In this document: positions 28,544-36,677 of the stretch, one piece after another
Layout: each line of letters opens with the position of its first letter
Numbering within the stretch: position 1 is the stretch's first letter
Notes under the pieces: model-generated
Database searches by the model: none
What the model was told of the DNA's origin: nothing
Seen by the model: only the letters and a program-made list of their open reading frames with translations
Position numbers and translations under genes: made by a program
NCBI RefSeq assembly: GCF_036345015.1
Contig: NZ_CP084098.1
Location: 124,001-188,000, forward strand
Length of the DNA stretch: 64,000 nt
Origin: Cyanobacterium sp. Dongsha4
GTDB lineage: Bacteria; Cyanobacteriota; Cyanobacteriia; Cyanobacteriales; Cyanobacteriaceae
Reading direction: 5' to 3'

Positions 28544-29566
28544 TTAACTTCTCATGGCTTGTTTTTTTTCCGCCTTCAAATCTCTTTTATTAATCCCTTC
28601 TATTTCCGCATCCATCAAAGTTCTACCCGTTGCGGCAAGATAAACATCATCTAAACTAGGACGAGATTGACTGATACTAAAAATGGGCAAATTAGCTTCT
28701 GTTAATGTTTTTTCAATAGTAGTCAAAGAATTATTCTGAGGTTTGACAATTAAATTTAAAGAATTGCCCTGAGCCTGATTAATAATAATTTCTTGAACAA
28801 ATGGTAAGGATGACAACTGATTTTTTGCTGTTTCCACTTCTGAATTAGGGGTAAATTCTCTGATTCTTAAAGTGATGCGATCGCCTCCTAAACGATCTTT
28901 TAAGCTAGAAGGAGAACCTTGGGCAATCACTTCTCCTTGGTCAATAATCGCTAAACTGTCAGCTAAAGCGTCTATTTCTTCTAAATAATGACTGGTAATC
29001 AAAACACTTGTACCAGACTTTTTCAATTGCCGTAGAAAATCCCAAATAATCATACGACTTTCAATATCTAAACCCACAGAAGGCTCATCCAAAATTAATA
29101 CCTTCGGCTTATGTAACAAACCTGCCGCTAAATCTAGTCTCTTTCTAATTCCTCCAGAATAAGTACCACATTGGCGATCGCAATATTCTTGTAAACCTAA
29201 AAGTTGTAATAACTGATCAATTCTTTCCTTCCGACTAGAAGCAGGTAAATGATAAAGAGAAGCCTGTAAATTTAATAATTCTCTACCTGTTAAAACCTTA
29301 TCAATAGCAACCTCTTGGGCAACATAGCCAATCATTTCTCTCACTTTTTTGGGTTGAGTAATAGCAGAAACGCCTCCAACTAAAACTTCTCCGCCATCAG
29401 GTTTGCCCAAAGTAGTTAAACAACGAATAGTAGTGGTTTTTCCTGCACCATTTGGCCCTAATAAACCGAAAATTTCTCCTGCTTTGACCCTAAATGAGAT
29501 ATTTTTTAGAGCTTGAACTTGTCCATAATTTTTATGCAGTTTTTCAACGACAATTACATCACTCAT
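28544..29566 (-). CDS. ABC transporter ATP-binding protein (DrrA-like)
   Basis: 340 aa. Walker A is GPNGAGKTT, signature YSGGIRKRLDLAAGLL, Walker B KVLILDEPSVGLD, with a switch histidine in LITSHYLEE. The C-terminal ~100 residues and the VYLAATGRTL ending resemble the DrrA/CcmA group that works with an ABC-2 permease. No permease is adjacent on this strand: the next genes are GHL10 and, beyond repeat copy B, folE. Its partner must be encoded elsewhere or lost. Confidence 0.9.
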   Translation of the reverse strand: MSDVIVVEKLHKNYGQVQALKNISFRVKAGEIFGLLGPNGAGKTTTIRCLTTLGKPDGGEVLVGGVSAITQPKKVREMIGYVAQEVAIDKVLTGRELLNLQASLYHLPASSRKERIDQLLQLLGLQEYCDRQCGTYSGGIRKRLDLAAGLLHKPKVLILDEPSVGLDIESRMIIWDFLRQLKKSGTSVLITSHYLEEIDALADSLAIIDQGEVIAQGSPSSLKDRLGGDRITLRIREFTPNSEVETAKNQLSSLPFVQEIIINQAQGNSLNLIVKPQNNSLTTIEKTLTEANLPIFSISQSRPSLDDVYLAATGRTLMDAEIEGINKRDLKAEKKQAMRS

Positions 29567-29644
29567 CTGACTACCATATTAAACTGACATTATCCTTAAC
29601 TATAGTCTCATATTTATCGCAAAATCAGCAAAATACATTGAGAG

Positions 29645-29912
29645 GAATTAGGAGTTATGAAAGAGGTTTCAGGTTGCAGGTGTCAGAGGACTGGGTTATT
29701 ACCTGAGTTCGATGAAAAAAGTATCGAAAAATAAAGCGCCCTCGAGTTATCATCGAGCCAATTTTGGAATAAAAAATTATTAAATTTAGGAAAAACTCAT
29801 TTAAAATCAATTTATTCAGCTTTTTTGTCAATAATTGTTACTTTTAAATCCGAACTCCGAACTCAGGTGGGTATTAGGGTGTTGGGGTTAGTGTCAATTA
29901 AAAACTTTTGCC
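29645..29912 (-). repeat. Large dispersed repeat, copy B (inverted partner of 25339-25632)
   Basis: Reverse-complement match to copy A over nearly its full length. Differences are a shorter heptamer array, one fewer CTGAAAC unit and a few substitutions. It lies about 80 bp upstream of the ABC ATPase start. Confidence 0.88.
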
Positions 29913-30044
29913 CCTTAACCTTTAACAGCCTATTCCCTATTCTCTAACTTAATCGACAATGTTATATCGGACTCAGATTAATAAGGTTTTAGCATCTCAG
30001 AACCTAAACCTTACACCTAAAACCTAAACCCTTAAAATTAGTAA
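29913..30044. other. Remaining spacer between repeat copy B and folE
   Basis: 132 bp containing a minus-orientation CTGAG...GATATAAC repeat (29940-29976) and CCTTACACCTAAAACCTAAACCC heptad-like runs. No gene seen. Confidence 0.5.
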
Positions 30045-30764
30045 CTAGAGAAAACTAGGTTTATGACGAATTAAGTCAAGAAACTCCTGACGGGTTTTGT
30101 CGTTATCTTGAAATTCTCCAATCATCGCACTGGTAACAGTCCAAGAACCGGGTTTTTGTACACCACGCATAACCATACACATATGGGTTGCTTCCATAAC
30201 CACCGCTACTCCTTGAGGATCGAGAATTGTTTGGATTGCCTCAGCGATTTGACGAGTTAAACGCTCTTGTACTTGCAATCTGCGAGAGTACATTTCTACT
30301 ATTCTAGCTAATTTACTTAAACCTACTACTTTTTGGTTAGGAATATAAGCAACATGAGCCCGTCCCATAAAAGGTAACATATGATGCTCACAAAGGCTGA
30401 AAAAGTCAATATCTCTGACTAAGACCATTTCATTATGACCTTCATCAAAAATAGCACCGTTAACAAGTTTTTCCAAAGATTGGTTATAACCCTGAGTTAA
30501 AAATTGCATTGCTTCAGCAACTCTTTTTGGGGTTTTTAAAAGCCCTTCTCTTTCTGGGTCTTCTCCTACTGCGTCCAAAATATTGCGTACCGCATCCATC
30601 ATTTGTATTTTGTTTTCTTCTTTTGCCTCATGAATTTGGGCTTCTTTGCCATTATGAGTGTTGCGATCGGGGCGACTGGCTACATTATTATATGTTTCAG
30701 TGGTGATGGAATCATGATTGTTAGGTACATTCTTGGAGTTGGAGTTGTTAGAAAATTCTGTCAT
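30045..30764 (-). CDS. folE: GTP cyclohydrolase I
   Basis: 239 aa. It converts GTP to 7,8-dihydroneopterin triphosphate, the first step to folate (and pterins) in the cytoplasm. The first ~50 residues are a polar, Asn-rich extension. The catalytic core has [30 protein letters not shown] (zinc ligands Cys and His), [26 protein letters not shown] and a third zinc Cys in THMCMVMRG. Monocistronic. Confidence 0.96.
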   Translation of the reverse strand: MTEFSNNSNSKNVPNNHDSITTETYNNVASRPDRNTHNGKEAQIHEAKEENKIQMMDAVRNILDAVGEDPEREGLLKTPKRVAEAMQFLTQGYNQSLEKLVNGAIFDEGHNEMVLVRDIDFFSLCEHHMLPFMGRAHVAYIPNQKVVGLSKLARIVEMYSRRLQVQERLTRQIAEAIQTILDPQGVAVVMEATHMCMVMRGVQKPGSWTVTSAMIGEFQDNDKTRQEFLDLIRHKPSFL

Positions 30765-31044
30765 AGTTTAAGTTAGGAAAAATTGATATTAGTGCAAAAG
30801 TAAAAGTAAATGGATTTGAGTATTAATTCATAAAATCTTAGCCATGGTTAACTATCAAGATGAGTATAATTGGAAAAATCAAGGTCAACTATACCTTGAG
30901 TTCTAATTTTGTCATCTCGTATATTGGCAGATTATGGGAAGAATTTATCATCAATCCTGATTAGTTTTGTTTGAGAATGAAGGTCAAACCTCAGTAAAAA
31001 TAAAAATATTCAGACGAATAAAATTAAGTCGGTACTCAACGAGT

Positions 31045-31773
31045 TTATAAAGAACCGCCACTAGGTGCAATGGTTAACTTTTCTACTACTGCTCCTTGAG
31101 GTAACAAGACAGCGTGTAAAATAGTTTGAGCAACTGTTTCTGGAGTAAGCATCGCTGATTTGTCGAAATTAGCTTGTACTGTTTCTGTCTCCCAAATAGG
31201 AGTATTAACTGCTCCCGGGGAGATAGTGGTTACTCTAATACCGTTTGCTCTTTCTTCAACAGCAAGACATTCGCCAAAAGCGACTAAGGCTGATTTACTA
31301 ACAGAATAAAGTCCCCATTCAGGAAAGAAGTTAGAAGCTGCGATCGAAGCTACATTGACGATCGTACCTTTACCTCTTTCTCTCATAGAAGGCAGTACCC
31401 CCATGACACATTGAAAAACGCTGGTCAAGTTTAAATCTAAAACCCTTTGCCAGTCTTTCAAGGAAGTATCTTTTAACAAATTGGTATAACCCATTCCCGC
31501 ATTATTAACCAAAATGTCTATGGGGCCGAAATCTTCAGCAATAGCCTTAATGACAGTTTGTACCGTTGATAAATTTGCCAAATCAGTGGATACTATTTTG
31601 ACCTGCCCCCCGTATTCAGAAGCTAGATCTGCGACTTGTTGCAATTTTGCTTGATCACGACTGACTAAACAAAGATCTATTCCTGATGACGCAAATGCTA
31701 GAGTAGTGGCTTTGCCGATACCACTACTAGCACCAGTAATGATCGCTCTAAGTCGGTTCGGGGCATTTTCCAT
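31045..31773 (-). CDS. Short-chain dehydrogenase/reductase
   Basis: 242 aa, full-length classical SDR. Cofactor loop TGASSGIGKA, structural LVNNAGMGY, catalytic Ser in NVASIAAS, and YSVSK with the Tyr-Lys pair. SRDQAKL after the second strand suggests NADPH preference. Substrate unknown. Upstream (31774-32205) is non-coding; the AraC gene follows on the same strand but is unlikely to be co-transcribed across 430 bp. Confidence 0.92.
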   Translation of the reverse strand: MENAPNRLRAIITGASSGIGKATTLAFASSGIDLCLVSRDQAKLQQVADLASEYGGQVKIVSTDLANLSTVQTVIKAIAEDFGPIDILVNNAGMGYTNLLKDTSLKDWQRVLDLNLTSVFQCVMGVLPSMRERGKGTIVNVASIAASNFFPEWGLYSVSKSALVAFGECLAVEERANGIRVTTISPGAVNTPIWETETVQANFDKSAMLTPETVAQTILHAVLLPQGAVVEKLTIAPSGGSL

Positions 31774-32205
31774 GATATTATTGCGTTTACTAGATATTTT
31801 TAACGGCTAAATTCGGTTATTTCCTCTTTAGCGAGTAGTTGAAAATATTAAAGATGAATTACGACTTATTCGCCAAAATCACCAATGGCAATTATAACAC
31901 TATTGGGTTGATATAACTTATTTCTGAGTTAATTATTTATTTTTTCTAATTTCATACTCTTTTACTATTGAAAAAAGTCTATATTGATTAATAATTTCTA
32001 ACTATAAACATTTAGTATCCCTTTTTTATCAAACTTCGTAAATCCTTGCAATTTTCAAATTCTGCATTTTTTATAGTTGTATATTAAGTGATTCGCCCAT
32101 TTTAAAACACAATTATTAAAAGCTGAATTAATTATTATTAAGAGGATTAAAGATTTTTTATTAATAGTAAACCTTAGAAATTGACAAAAGAGAAGTTGCT
32201 TTTTC
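31774..32205. other. AT-rich intergenic region
   Basis: 432 bp between the SDR gene and the AraC gene (both minus). It should hold the SDR promoter and the AraC gene's 3' end. No hairpin terminator, repeat or plausible ORF was recognised. Confidence 0.4.
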
Positions 32206-33219
32206 TTAGAGAATGAGAGGGTTAGGAGGAAAATTTTTAAATTCTTTTGGTGTTTTGCCAGTCCAACGTTTGAATGCTCTGGTAAAGTGCGAAGGGTCTT
32301 TATATCCCAATTCATAAGCTATATCAATAATTTTCGCTTTTTTATCTTGCAACAATTCCATGGCTTTTTTATATCGTATTTGTTCGAGTAACTTATCATA
32401 AGTTAGTCCTTCTTTAGCTAGTCGTCTTTGTATAGTGCGAGGAGTTATTCTGATAATTCCTGAAACCATTTCCAATGTTAGATAACCTTCCTTTAAGAAA
32501 GGAATAATTACCAATGCTAAACGTTGAGAAAACAAAGAAGGTGGAGCAGTCTTAAATAAAAAATGATATTCCTCCTCTAAAGAAAATTTATGGGTAGATG
32601 TGGGCAAAGGCAATGATAAAAAATCACGGGGAAATTCGATCGAATTTATTGCTACACTTCGATTAATTTCAACTTCACTTAAAGGATTATCAACAAAATT
32701 ACTAAAATTAGTTTGTAAGCTAATCTTTTTCGGATACCAACTTTTCCCCGCCACTATCTGAATTAAATTAAGCATCATCCGCAAGGAAAAATAACAAGCA
32801 TGATCTAACATTAACTCTTTAACATAGATAAATTCTTGACATAGATAAGCCTTACTGCCCCTTTCAATTAACCAAAACCGTTCACAAGAATTAAAAAATC
32901 TACCTACATAAATTGCCGTTAGAATTGCATCATATAGCGTCAAACATTGAGTCGTCATTCGCCCCAAAATACCTAGAGAATTAAAAGAATTTCTTTCCGC
33001 TACCAACAATCCTAAATTAGAAATACCCTGTTGAAGAGCGGCATCATGAATAAAATTAAAGGCTTGATGACAAGAAATAGATAAATTATCATCCTCCAAA
33101 GCATATGTAGAAATTTTCCATTGTTTCAACAATGTTTCTGTTGGTGTTCCAACTTCCTCTAAAAAATTAACAAAAAGATGAATCGGTGCAACTCTAACAA
33201 GAGGAATAATATTTTTCAT
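32206..33219 (-). CDS. AraC-family transcriptional regulator
   Basis: 337 aa. The N-terminal ~230 residues match the arabinose-binding-like domain of OruR/ArgR-type AraC regulators (IHLFVNFLEEVGTPTETLL, YLCQEFIYVKELMLDHACYF). The C-terminal double helix-turn-helix reads LEMVSGIIRITPRTIQRRLA and AYELGYKDPSHFTRAFKRW, then TGKTPKEF. It probably senses an unknown small molecule. It is divergently placed from the four-gene secreted/membrane cluster starting at 33731, a plausible target. Confidence 0.9.
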   Translation of the reverse strand: MKNIIPLVRVAPIHLFVNFLEEVGTPTETLLKQWKISTYALEDDNLSISCHQAFNFIHDAALQQGISNLGLLVAERNSFNSLGILGRMTTQCLTLYDAILTAIYVGRFFNSCERFWLIERGSKAYLCQEFIYVKELMLDHACYFSLRMMLNLIQIVAGKSWYPKKISLQTNFSNFVDNPLSEVEINRSVAINSIEFPRDFLSLPLPTSTHKFSLEEEYHFLFKTAPPSLFSQRLALVIIPFLKEGYLTLEMVSGIIRITPRTIQRRLAKEGLTYDKLLEQIRYKKAMELLQDKKAKIIDIAYELGYKDPSHFTRAFKRWTGKTPKEFKNFPPNPLIL

Positions 33220-33730
33220 AGTTCTTAATAAAACTTAAAAGTAAGCATAAAATAAAATGAAAAAATGCTAATAATACTTACCAATAAATAAAACTGGATT
33301 GTAATTAGTTGATTGTGCTACATTTTTACTGTTTCAACACACTAAACATATCAATAAGAATCCATAAAAAATTAGTAATCTCGAAGAATTATCTCTTCTG
33401 ACCTTCCTTAAAAATGAAGGAAATATCATAATTAAGTTTTTTTTGTTAAGAGAGATTTAGAATAAACTCAAACTAGAGAGCTTTTACAAAAATTACATTC
33501 AAATTAATTTTATGAGGAAAACGGTCAATTTTCTGCCTAAATCACATCTTATTTAATTTTGACAACAAGTCTTTTTTAGCCCCTTTTCAGTATAAATACT
33601 GATATTTTAACTACTTATCGGCGTAAAATGGCAAGAAAATTATCAGAAAAAATTTTATAGTGAATTTATCTATCAACATTTACAAAATTGTCAAGAATAT
33701 AGTTTTATCTAATCAATTGATTCAAGTTTT
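33220..33730. other. Divergent control region between the AraC gene and the secreted-protein cluster
   Basis: 511 bp, strongly AT-rich, without a credible ORF. It must contain the promoters for both directions. No definite operator could be picked by eye. Confidence 0.45.
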
Positions 33731-34228
33731 ATGCAGGAAAAAATAAAGGAAGAAATCAAAAAAGTCGGCTCATTAGCTCTATTTTTTTTAATAGGGTTTG
33801 CCTATATATTGATTACAATGAAATTTCTATTAGCTGAGTATGATATTGATGTTTATGTTTTTTCCAAAACAATTATTAGTGCTTTAGTAGCGGCTAAAGT
33901 TGTAGCCATTATGGATGCAATGCCTTTCATTAATCTCTATTCCAATTCTCCGGGTTACGTACGAGTAATGTATAAGAGCCTAATTTATGTGGGAGGAGTA
34001 TTCCTTATTTCTTTAGTGGAAGATTTATTTCATAGTTATCGACAAGTCAATTCCATACAAGGAGCGATAAGTATATTTATTGAAACCCGTCATTTTTTCC
34101 ATTTTATGGCAGTTACGATGTCGATTTCTCTAGTTTTTATTATTCATAATATTTTTCATGAAATTGACTCTTATTTAGGTAAGGGCAAACTAGCTAGATT
34201 ATTTTTTGAAAAACCAACAAATTTCTAA
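33731..34228 (+). CDS. Membrane protein of unknown function
   Basis: 165 aa. About four hydrophobic segments: LALFFLIGFAYILITMKFLL, FSKTIISALVAAKVVAIM, MYKSLIYVGGVFLISLVEDL and FHFMAVTMSISLVFIIHNIF. Several charged residues lie in or beside the helices (VEDLFHSYRQ, ETRHFFHF, HNIFHEID), with histidines that could bind metal or haem. I do not recognise the family. It is the first gene of a four-gene plus-strand run, 34 bp before the next gene. Confidence 0.65.
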   Translation: MQEKIKEEIKKVGSLALFFLIGFAYILITMKFLLAEYDIDVYVFSKTIISALVAAKVVAIMDAMPFINLYSNSPGYVRVMYKSLIYVGGVFLISLVEDLFHSYRQVNSIQGAISIFIETRHFFHFMAVTMSISLVFIIHNIFHEIDSYLGKGKLARLFFEKPTNF

Positions 34229-34262
34229 AAAAGTTAAACCTTAGTATTTCTTTCGTAAAAAT

Positions 34263-34802
34263 ATGAAAATTTTTAAAATAATTACCCCTTTAATTATCAG
34301 TGCAAATACTGCCATTATTCCTTTTTCAGCTTATAGTCAAAATGACAGTCAAGCAACTTTTTTTACAGGTCAACCTCCTGTTTTTGTGGGAGTCAAAACT
34401 CCCGACTCCACTGTTGATTTACCCGATGCACACTATTACTTTACCTTTACTCTCCCAAGTAATTCTATAGAAGCGATCGCACAAATAACAATTCAACAAC
34501 AAGAAAGCCCTGAAATGATAGCTCTCAACATTAATAACACTTCTGCATTCATTGGGGATCAAGATAATCAAGGTCAGACATTAACCATTCAACCCTCAGA
34601 ATTATCAGAAGGAACAGGAGTAAATATTCTCTTTAATCCCCCCGTGCCTCCTGGTACAACTTTTACTGTTCGTTTGGAAGCGGTACGAAATCCCAGTCAA
34701 GACACCACTTATATGTATGATGTCACTGTTTTTCCTGCAGGAAATAATCCCACTGCTTTTCCTCTGGGAGTTGGAAGATTGAGTTTTTATCAATTATTTT
34801 AA
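34263..34802 (+). CDS. DUF2808 secreted protein
   Basis: 179 aa. A signal peptide (residues ~1-25, ending SAYS) is followed by a beta-rich domain: DLPDAHYYFTFTLPSNSIEA, IAQITIQQQESPEMIAL, VPPGTTFTVRLEAVRNPS and a terminal PLGVGRLSFY. This is the cyanobacterial DUF2808 family of small exported proteins with unknown role. It sits 34 bp after the membrane-protein gene and 56 bp before the next secreted protein. Confidence 0.82.
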   Translation: MKIFKIITPLIISANTAIIPFSAYSQNDSQATFFTGQPPVFVGVKTPDSTVDLPDAHYYFTFTLPSNSIEAIAQITIQQQESPEMIALNINNTSAFIGDQDNQGQTLTIQPSELSEGTGVNILFNPPVPPGTTFTVRLEAVRNPSQDTTYMYDVTVFPAGNNPTAFPLGVGRLSFYQLF

Positions 34803-34858
34803 TTAGAATTAACTTAAAAATCTATTTTTTAGTAACAAACTAATCAGAGTGTAATTTT

Positions 34859-35266
34859 ATGAATCAGAAATTTTTGAGCTTATTTCTTCTCATCGGAAGT
34901 TTGACAACAACTCCTTCAGTTGCCCAAATGAATACTAATATTGATGATTTACCAAATAATTCTAGCCAAGATGAAATATGGTATTGCACTCAAAACAATA
35001 AGGAAGTGTTAGTAGAAGTAAAGTTAGTTAACAACTGGCAACAAGTCATTGAAAAAGACTCATGGCAATGTGTTCAACAGTTAGTTAGTATTCCTGATAA
35101 TATGCCCCAATTTTCTTGTGAGAGTGACGGAGATCAAATAAATTTGATAACTCTTACTTGGTTAAAAGGAGAACAAGCAAAAACTCAAATGAATAGTTGG
35201 ATTGATGCTTTTCAAAAGCAAGACATGATTTGTACCACTGATGAAACTAATCCATTTTGGCAATAA
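34859..35266 (+). CDS. Small secreted cysteine-containing protein
   Basis: 135 aa. A signal peptide (FLSLFLLIGSLTTTPSVA, residues ~4-21) is followed by a domain with four cysteines (EIWYCTQ, DSWQCVQQ, QFSCESDG, DMICTTDE) that could make two disulfides. I do not recognise the family. It is followed closely by another secreted protein gene. Confidence 0.65.
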   Translation: MNQKFLSLFLLIGSLTTTPSVAQMNTNIDDLPNNSSQDEIWYCTQNNKEVLVEVKLVNNWQQVIEKDSWQCVQQLVSIPDNMPQFSCESDGDQINLITLTWLKGEQAKTQMNSWIDAFQKQDMICTTDETNPFWQ

Positions 35267-35282
35267 TGAGGTCATTAAAAGA

Positions 35283-35759
35283 ATGATTAATATAAATAGT
35301 TTGAGTATTGTTAGCTTTTTAAGTATTTTTTTGGGACTGCAAATGCCTGTTTCTGCAGAAAACTGTATCCCTATCCCCCTAGTTGGTGGACAAGGTAGCA
35401 GTGTAACAAAAACTGTTTCTACCCCTACTATTCCCGCACCTTTTGGTATCAATATTACTCGGAATAACTGGAACACGGATTGGGCAGTACCCAGTAATAA
35501 CAACACTTTTCTTCGTTATTTAGTTGAAATTAGCTCTGATGATGGAGGCCCTTTCGATATTAGAATGTATCTTAAATACAGTGACCAAACTGCAGATCAG
35601 TTTTTTAGCCAAGAAGCAGTAAATATAGTGACAAATAAACCCTTAAAAATAGAGTCAACCCCTCGCCCAGATGCTCAACCCTATCAAGTTAATTTATTTG
35701 TAGGAGGATTAGAATCCTTGGGCAAAACCTATACAGCTACTGTCATGGGATGTCATTAA
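35283..35759 (+). CDS. Small secreted protein
   Basis: 158 aa from the ATG at 35283, preferred because it starts a good signal peptide (INSLSIVSFLSIFLGLQMPVSA); an earlier ATG at 35241 would overlap the previous gene and hide the signal. The mature part begins ENCIPIPLVGGQGSSVTKTV and ends VMGCH, so two cysteines may link the ends. The beta-rich body contains TRNNWNTDWAVPS. No named family recognised. It is the fourth gene of the cluster. Confidence 0.65.
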   Translation: MININSLSIVSFLSIFLGLQMPVSAENCIPIPLVGGQGSSVTKTVSTPTIPAPFGINITRNNWNTDWAVPSNNNTFLRYLVEISSDDGGPFDIRMYLKYSDQTADQFFSQEAVNIVTNKPLKIESTPRPDAQPYQVNLFVGGLESLGKTYTATVMGCH

Positions 35760-35773
35760 TTATTCAAATTCAA

Positions 35774-35941
35774 TCATAAAGACTCACCAGATTGTGATTT
35801 TCTTCTAATTCCTCTAAACACATAACGATAACTTCCTTTATAATTAACTTTAAAATTTCTTGCCCATTCTTTATTTCCCCCATCACTATATTCTAATATA
35901 TGTTCATCATCACTATTGCTAATAATTAATGACTTATTCAT
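35774..35941 (-). CDS. Possible 55-aa protein beside the toxin-antitoxin pair
   Basis: Open from the ATG at 35941 to TGA at 35774, with AGAGGG about 11 bases upstream of the start. The peptide starts MNKSLIISNSDDEHILEYSD and ends with a Tyr/Arg-rich basic segment (YKGSYRYVFRGIRRKS). Family not recognised. It is on the same strand as, and 49 bp downstream of, the CopG-like antitoxin gene, so it could be a third member or an unrelated small gene. Confidence 0.42.
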   Translation of the reverse strand: MNKSLIISNSDDEHILEYSDGGNKEWARNFKVNYKGSYRYVFRGIRRKSQSGESL

Positions 35942-35990
35942 AATTATTTACCCTCTTTTATTATTTTTAATTTAGCTGAGATATTAACAA

Positions 35991-36296
35991 TTAAAGTTGA
36001 GATTTAATTTCATTAATAATTTTTTCTCGCTGAGATTCTGAAGAAATATATTTCGATAAAACCTTAAGGGTAGAATTAAATAATTTTTCAGAAAATTCTT
36101 GGCTAATGTCTTCTCTTAAATTCTTTCCGATATAATATTTAATTAAAGATTCTACTGATAAATTCCGATTTTGGGCAATCATTTCTAAGTTTGCTAAAGT
36201 ATCTAAAGGAATTTTTATTGATACTATTTCCGACGGACGAGGCTTAATTTTTAGAGTAAAATCTTCATTAGGATTGTTCATATAGTTTTTGTTCAT
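35991..36296 (-). CDS. Ribbon-helix-helix (CopG-like) antitoxin
   Basis: 101 aa if started at the ATG at 36296; another ATG at 36281 is possible. Either start lies inside the end of the toxin gene, so translation is coupled. An N-terminal basic strand precedes VSIKIPLDTLANLEMIAQN and LSVESLIKYYIGKNLRED, a ribbon-helix-helix arrangement, then a helical tail. Position after brnT argues for the BrnA role: neutralising the toxin and autoregulating the operon. Confidence 0.78.
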   Translation of the reverse strand: MNKNYMNNPNEDFTLKIKPRPSEIVSIKIPLDTLANLEMIAQNRNLSVESLIKYYIGKNLREDISQEFSEKLFNSTLKVLSKYISSESQREKIINEIKSQL

Positions 36297-36561
36297 AAGA
36301 GGTTGCTTTTCTCGCAGATATAATTCTAATTCGTTGATTCCTTTCAATAAAAACTACTAGCAAAAGTCGATAATTTAAGGAATAACCAATGATAAATTCC
36401 CTTGTTTCATCATTTCTAGTTGCATCTCCTGTTTGATAAAAAGGATCAAAAAATACTTCCGCCGATTCTTCAAAAGAAATACCATGTTTAATAATATTTG
36501 CTTCGGCTTTTTCATTATTCCACTCAAATTCACTTCCTTGTAAGTTATAAAAAATGTCCAT
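36268..36561 (-). CDS. BrnT family toxin
   Basis: 97 aa. FEWNNEKAEANIIKHGISFE, EVFFDP and RIRIISARKATSYEQKLYE are the BrnT signature (DUF497, RelE-like ribonuclease fold). In characterised systems BrnT cleaves RNA and is neutralised by the downstream BrnA. The gene precedes and overlaps its antitoxin by about 29 bp, the usual toxin-first order. The nearest upstream gene is the divergent alaS. Confidence 0.9.
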   Translation of the reverse strand: MDIFYNLQGSEFEWNNEKAEANIIKHGISFEESAEVFFDPFYQTGDATRNDETREFIIGYSLNYRLLLVVFIERNQRIRIISARKATSYEQKLYEQS

Positions 36562-36677
36562 ATATGCCTTAATGTTAGCAAAAGATAAATTGCATGGTCA
36601 CAAAGCATTAACTAAGTTAAATACCTACTAACGATTTTAAGAGATAATAGGAGATAGACCATTATTGATAATATTTT

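Noticed and set aside
32055-32315. Minus-strand frame overlapping the end of the AraC gene
   Set aside because: Shadow frame of the HTH-coding region continuing into AT-rich spacer.
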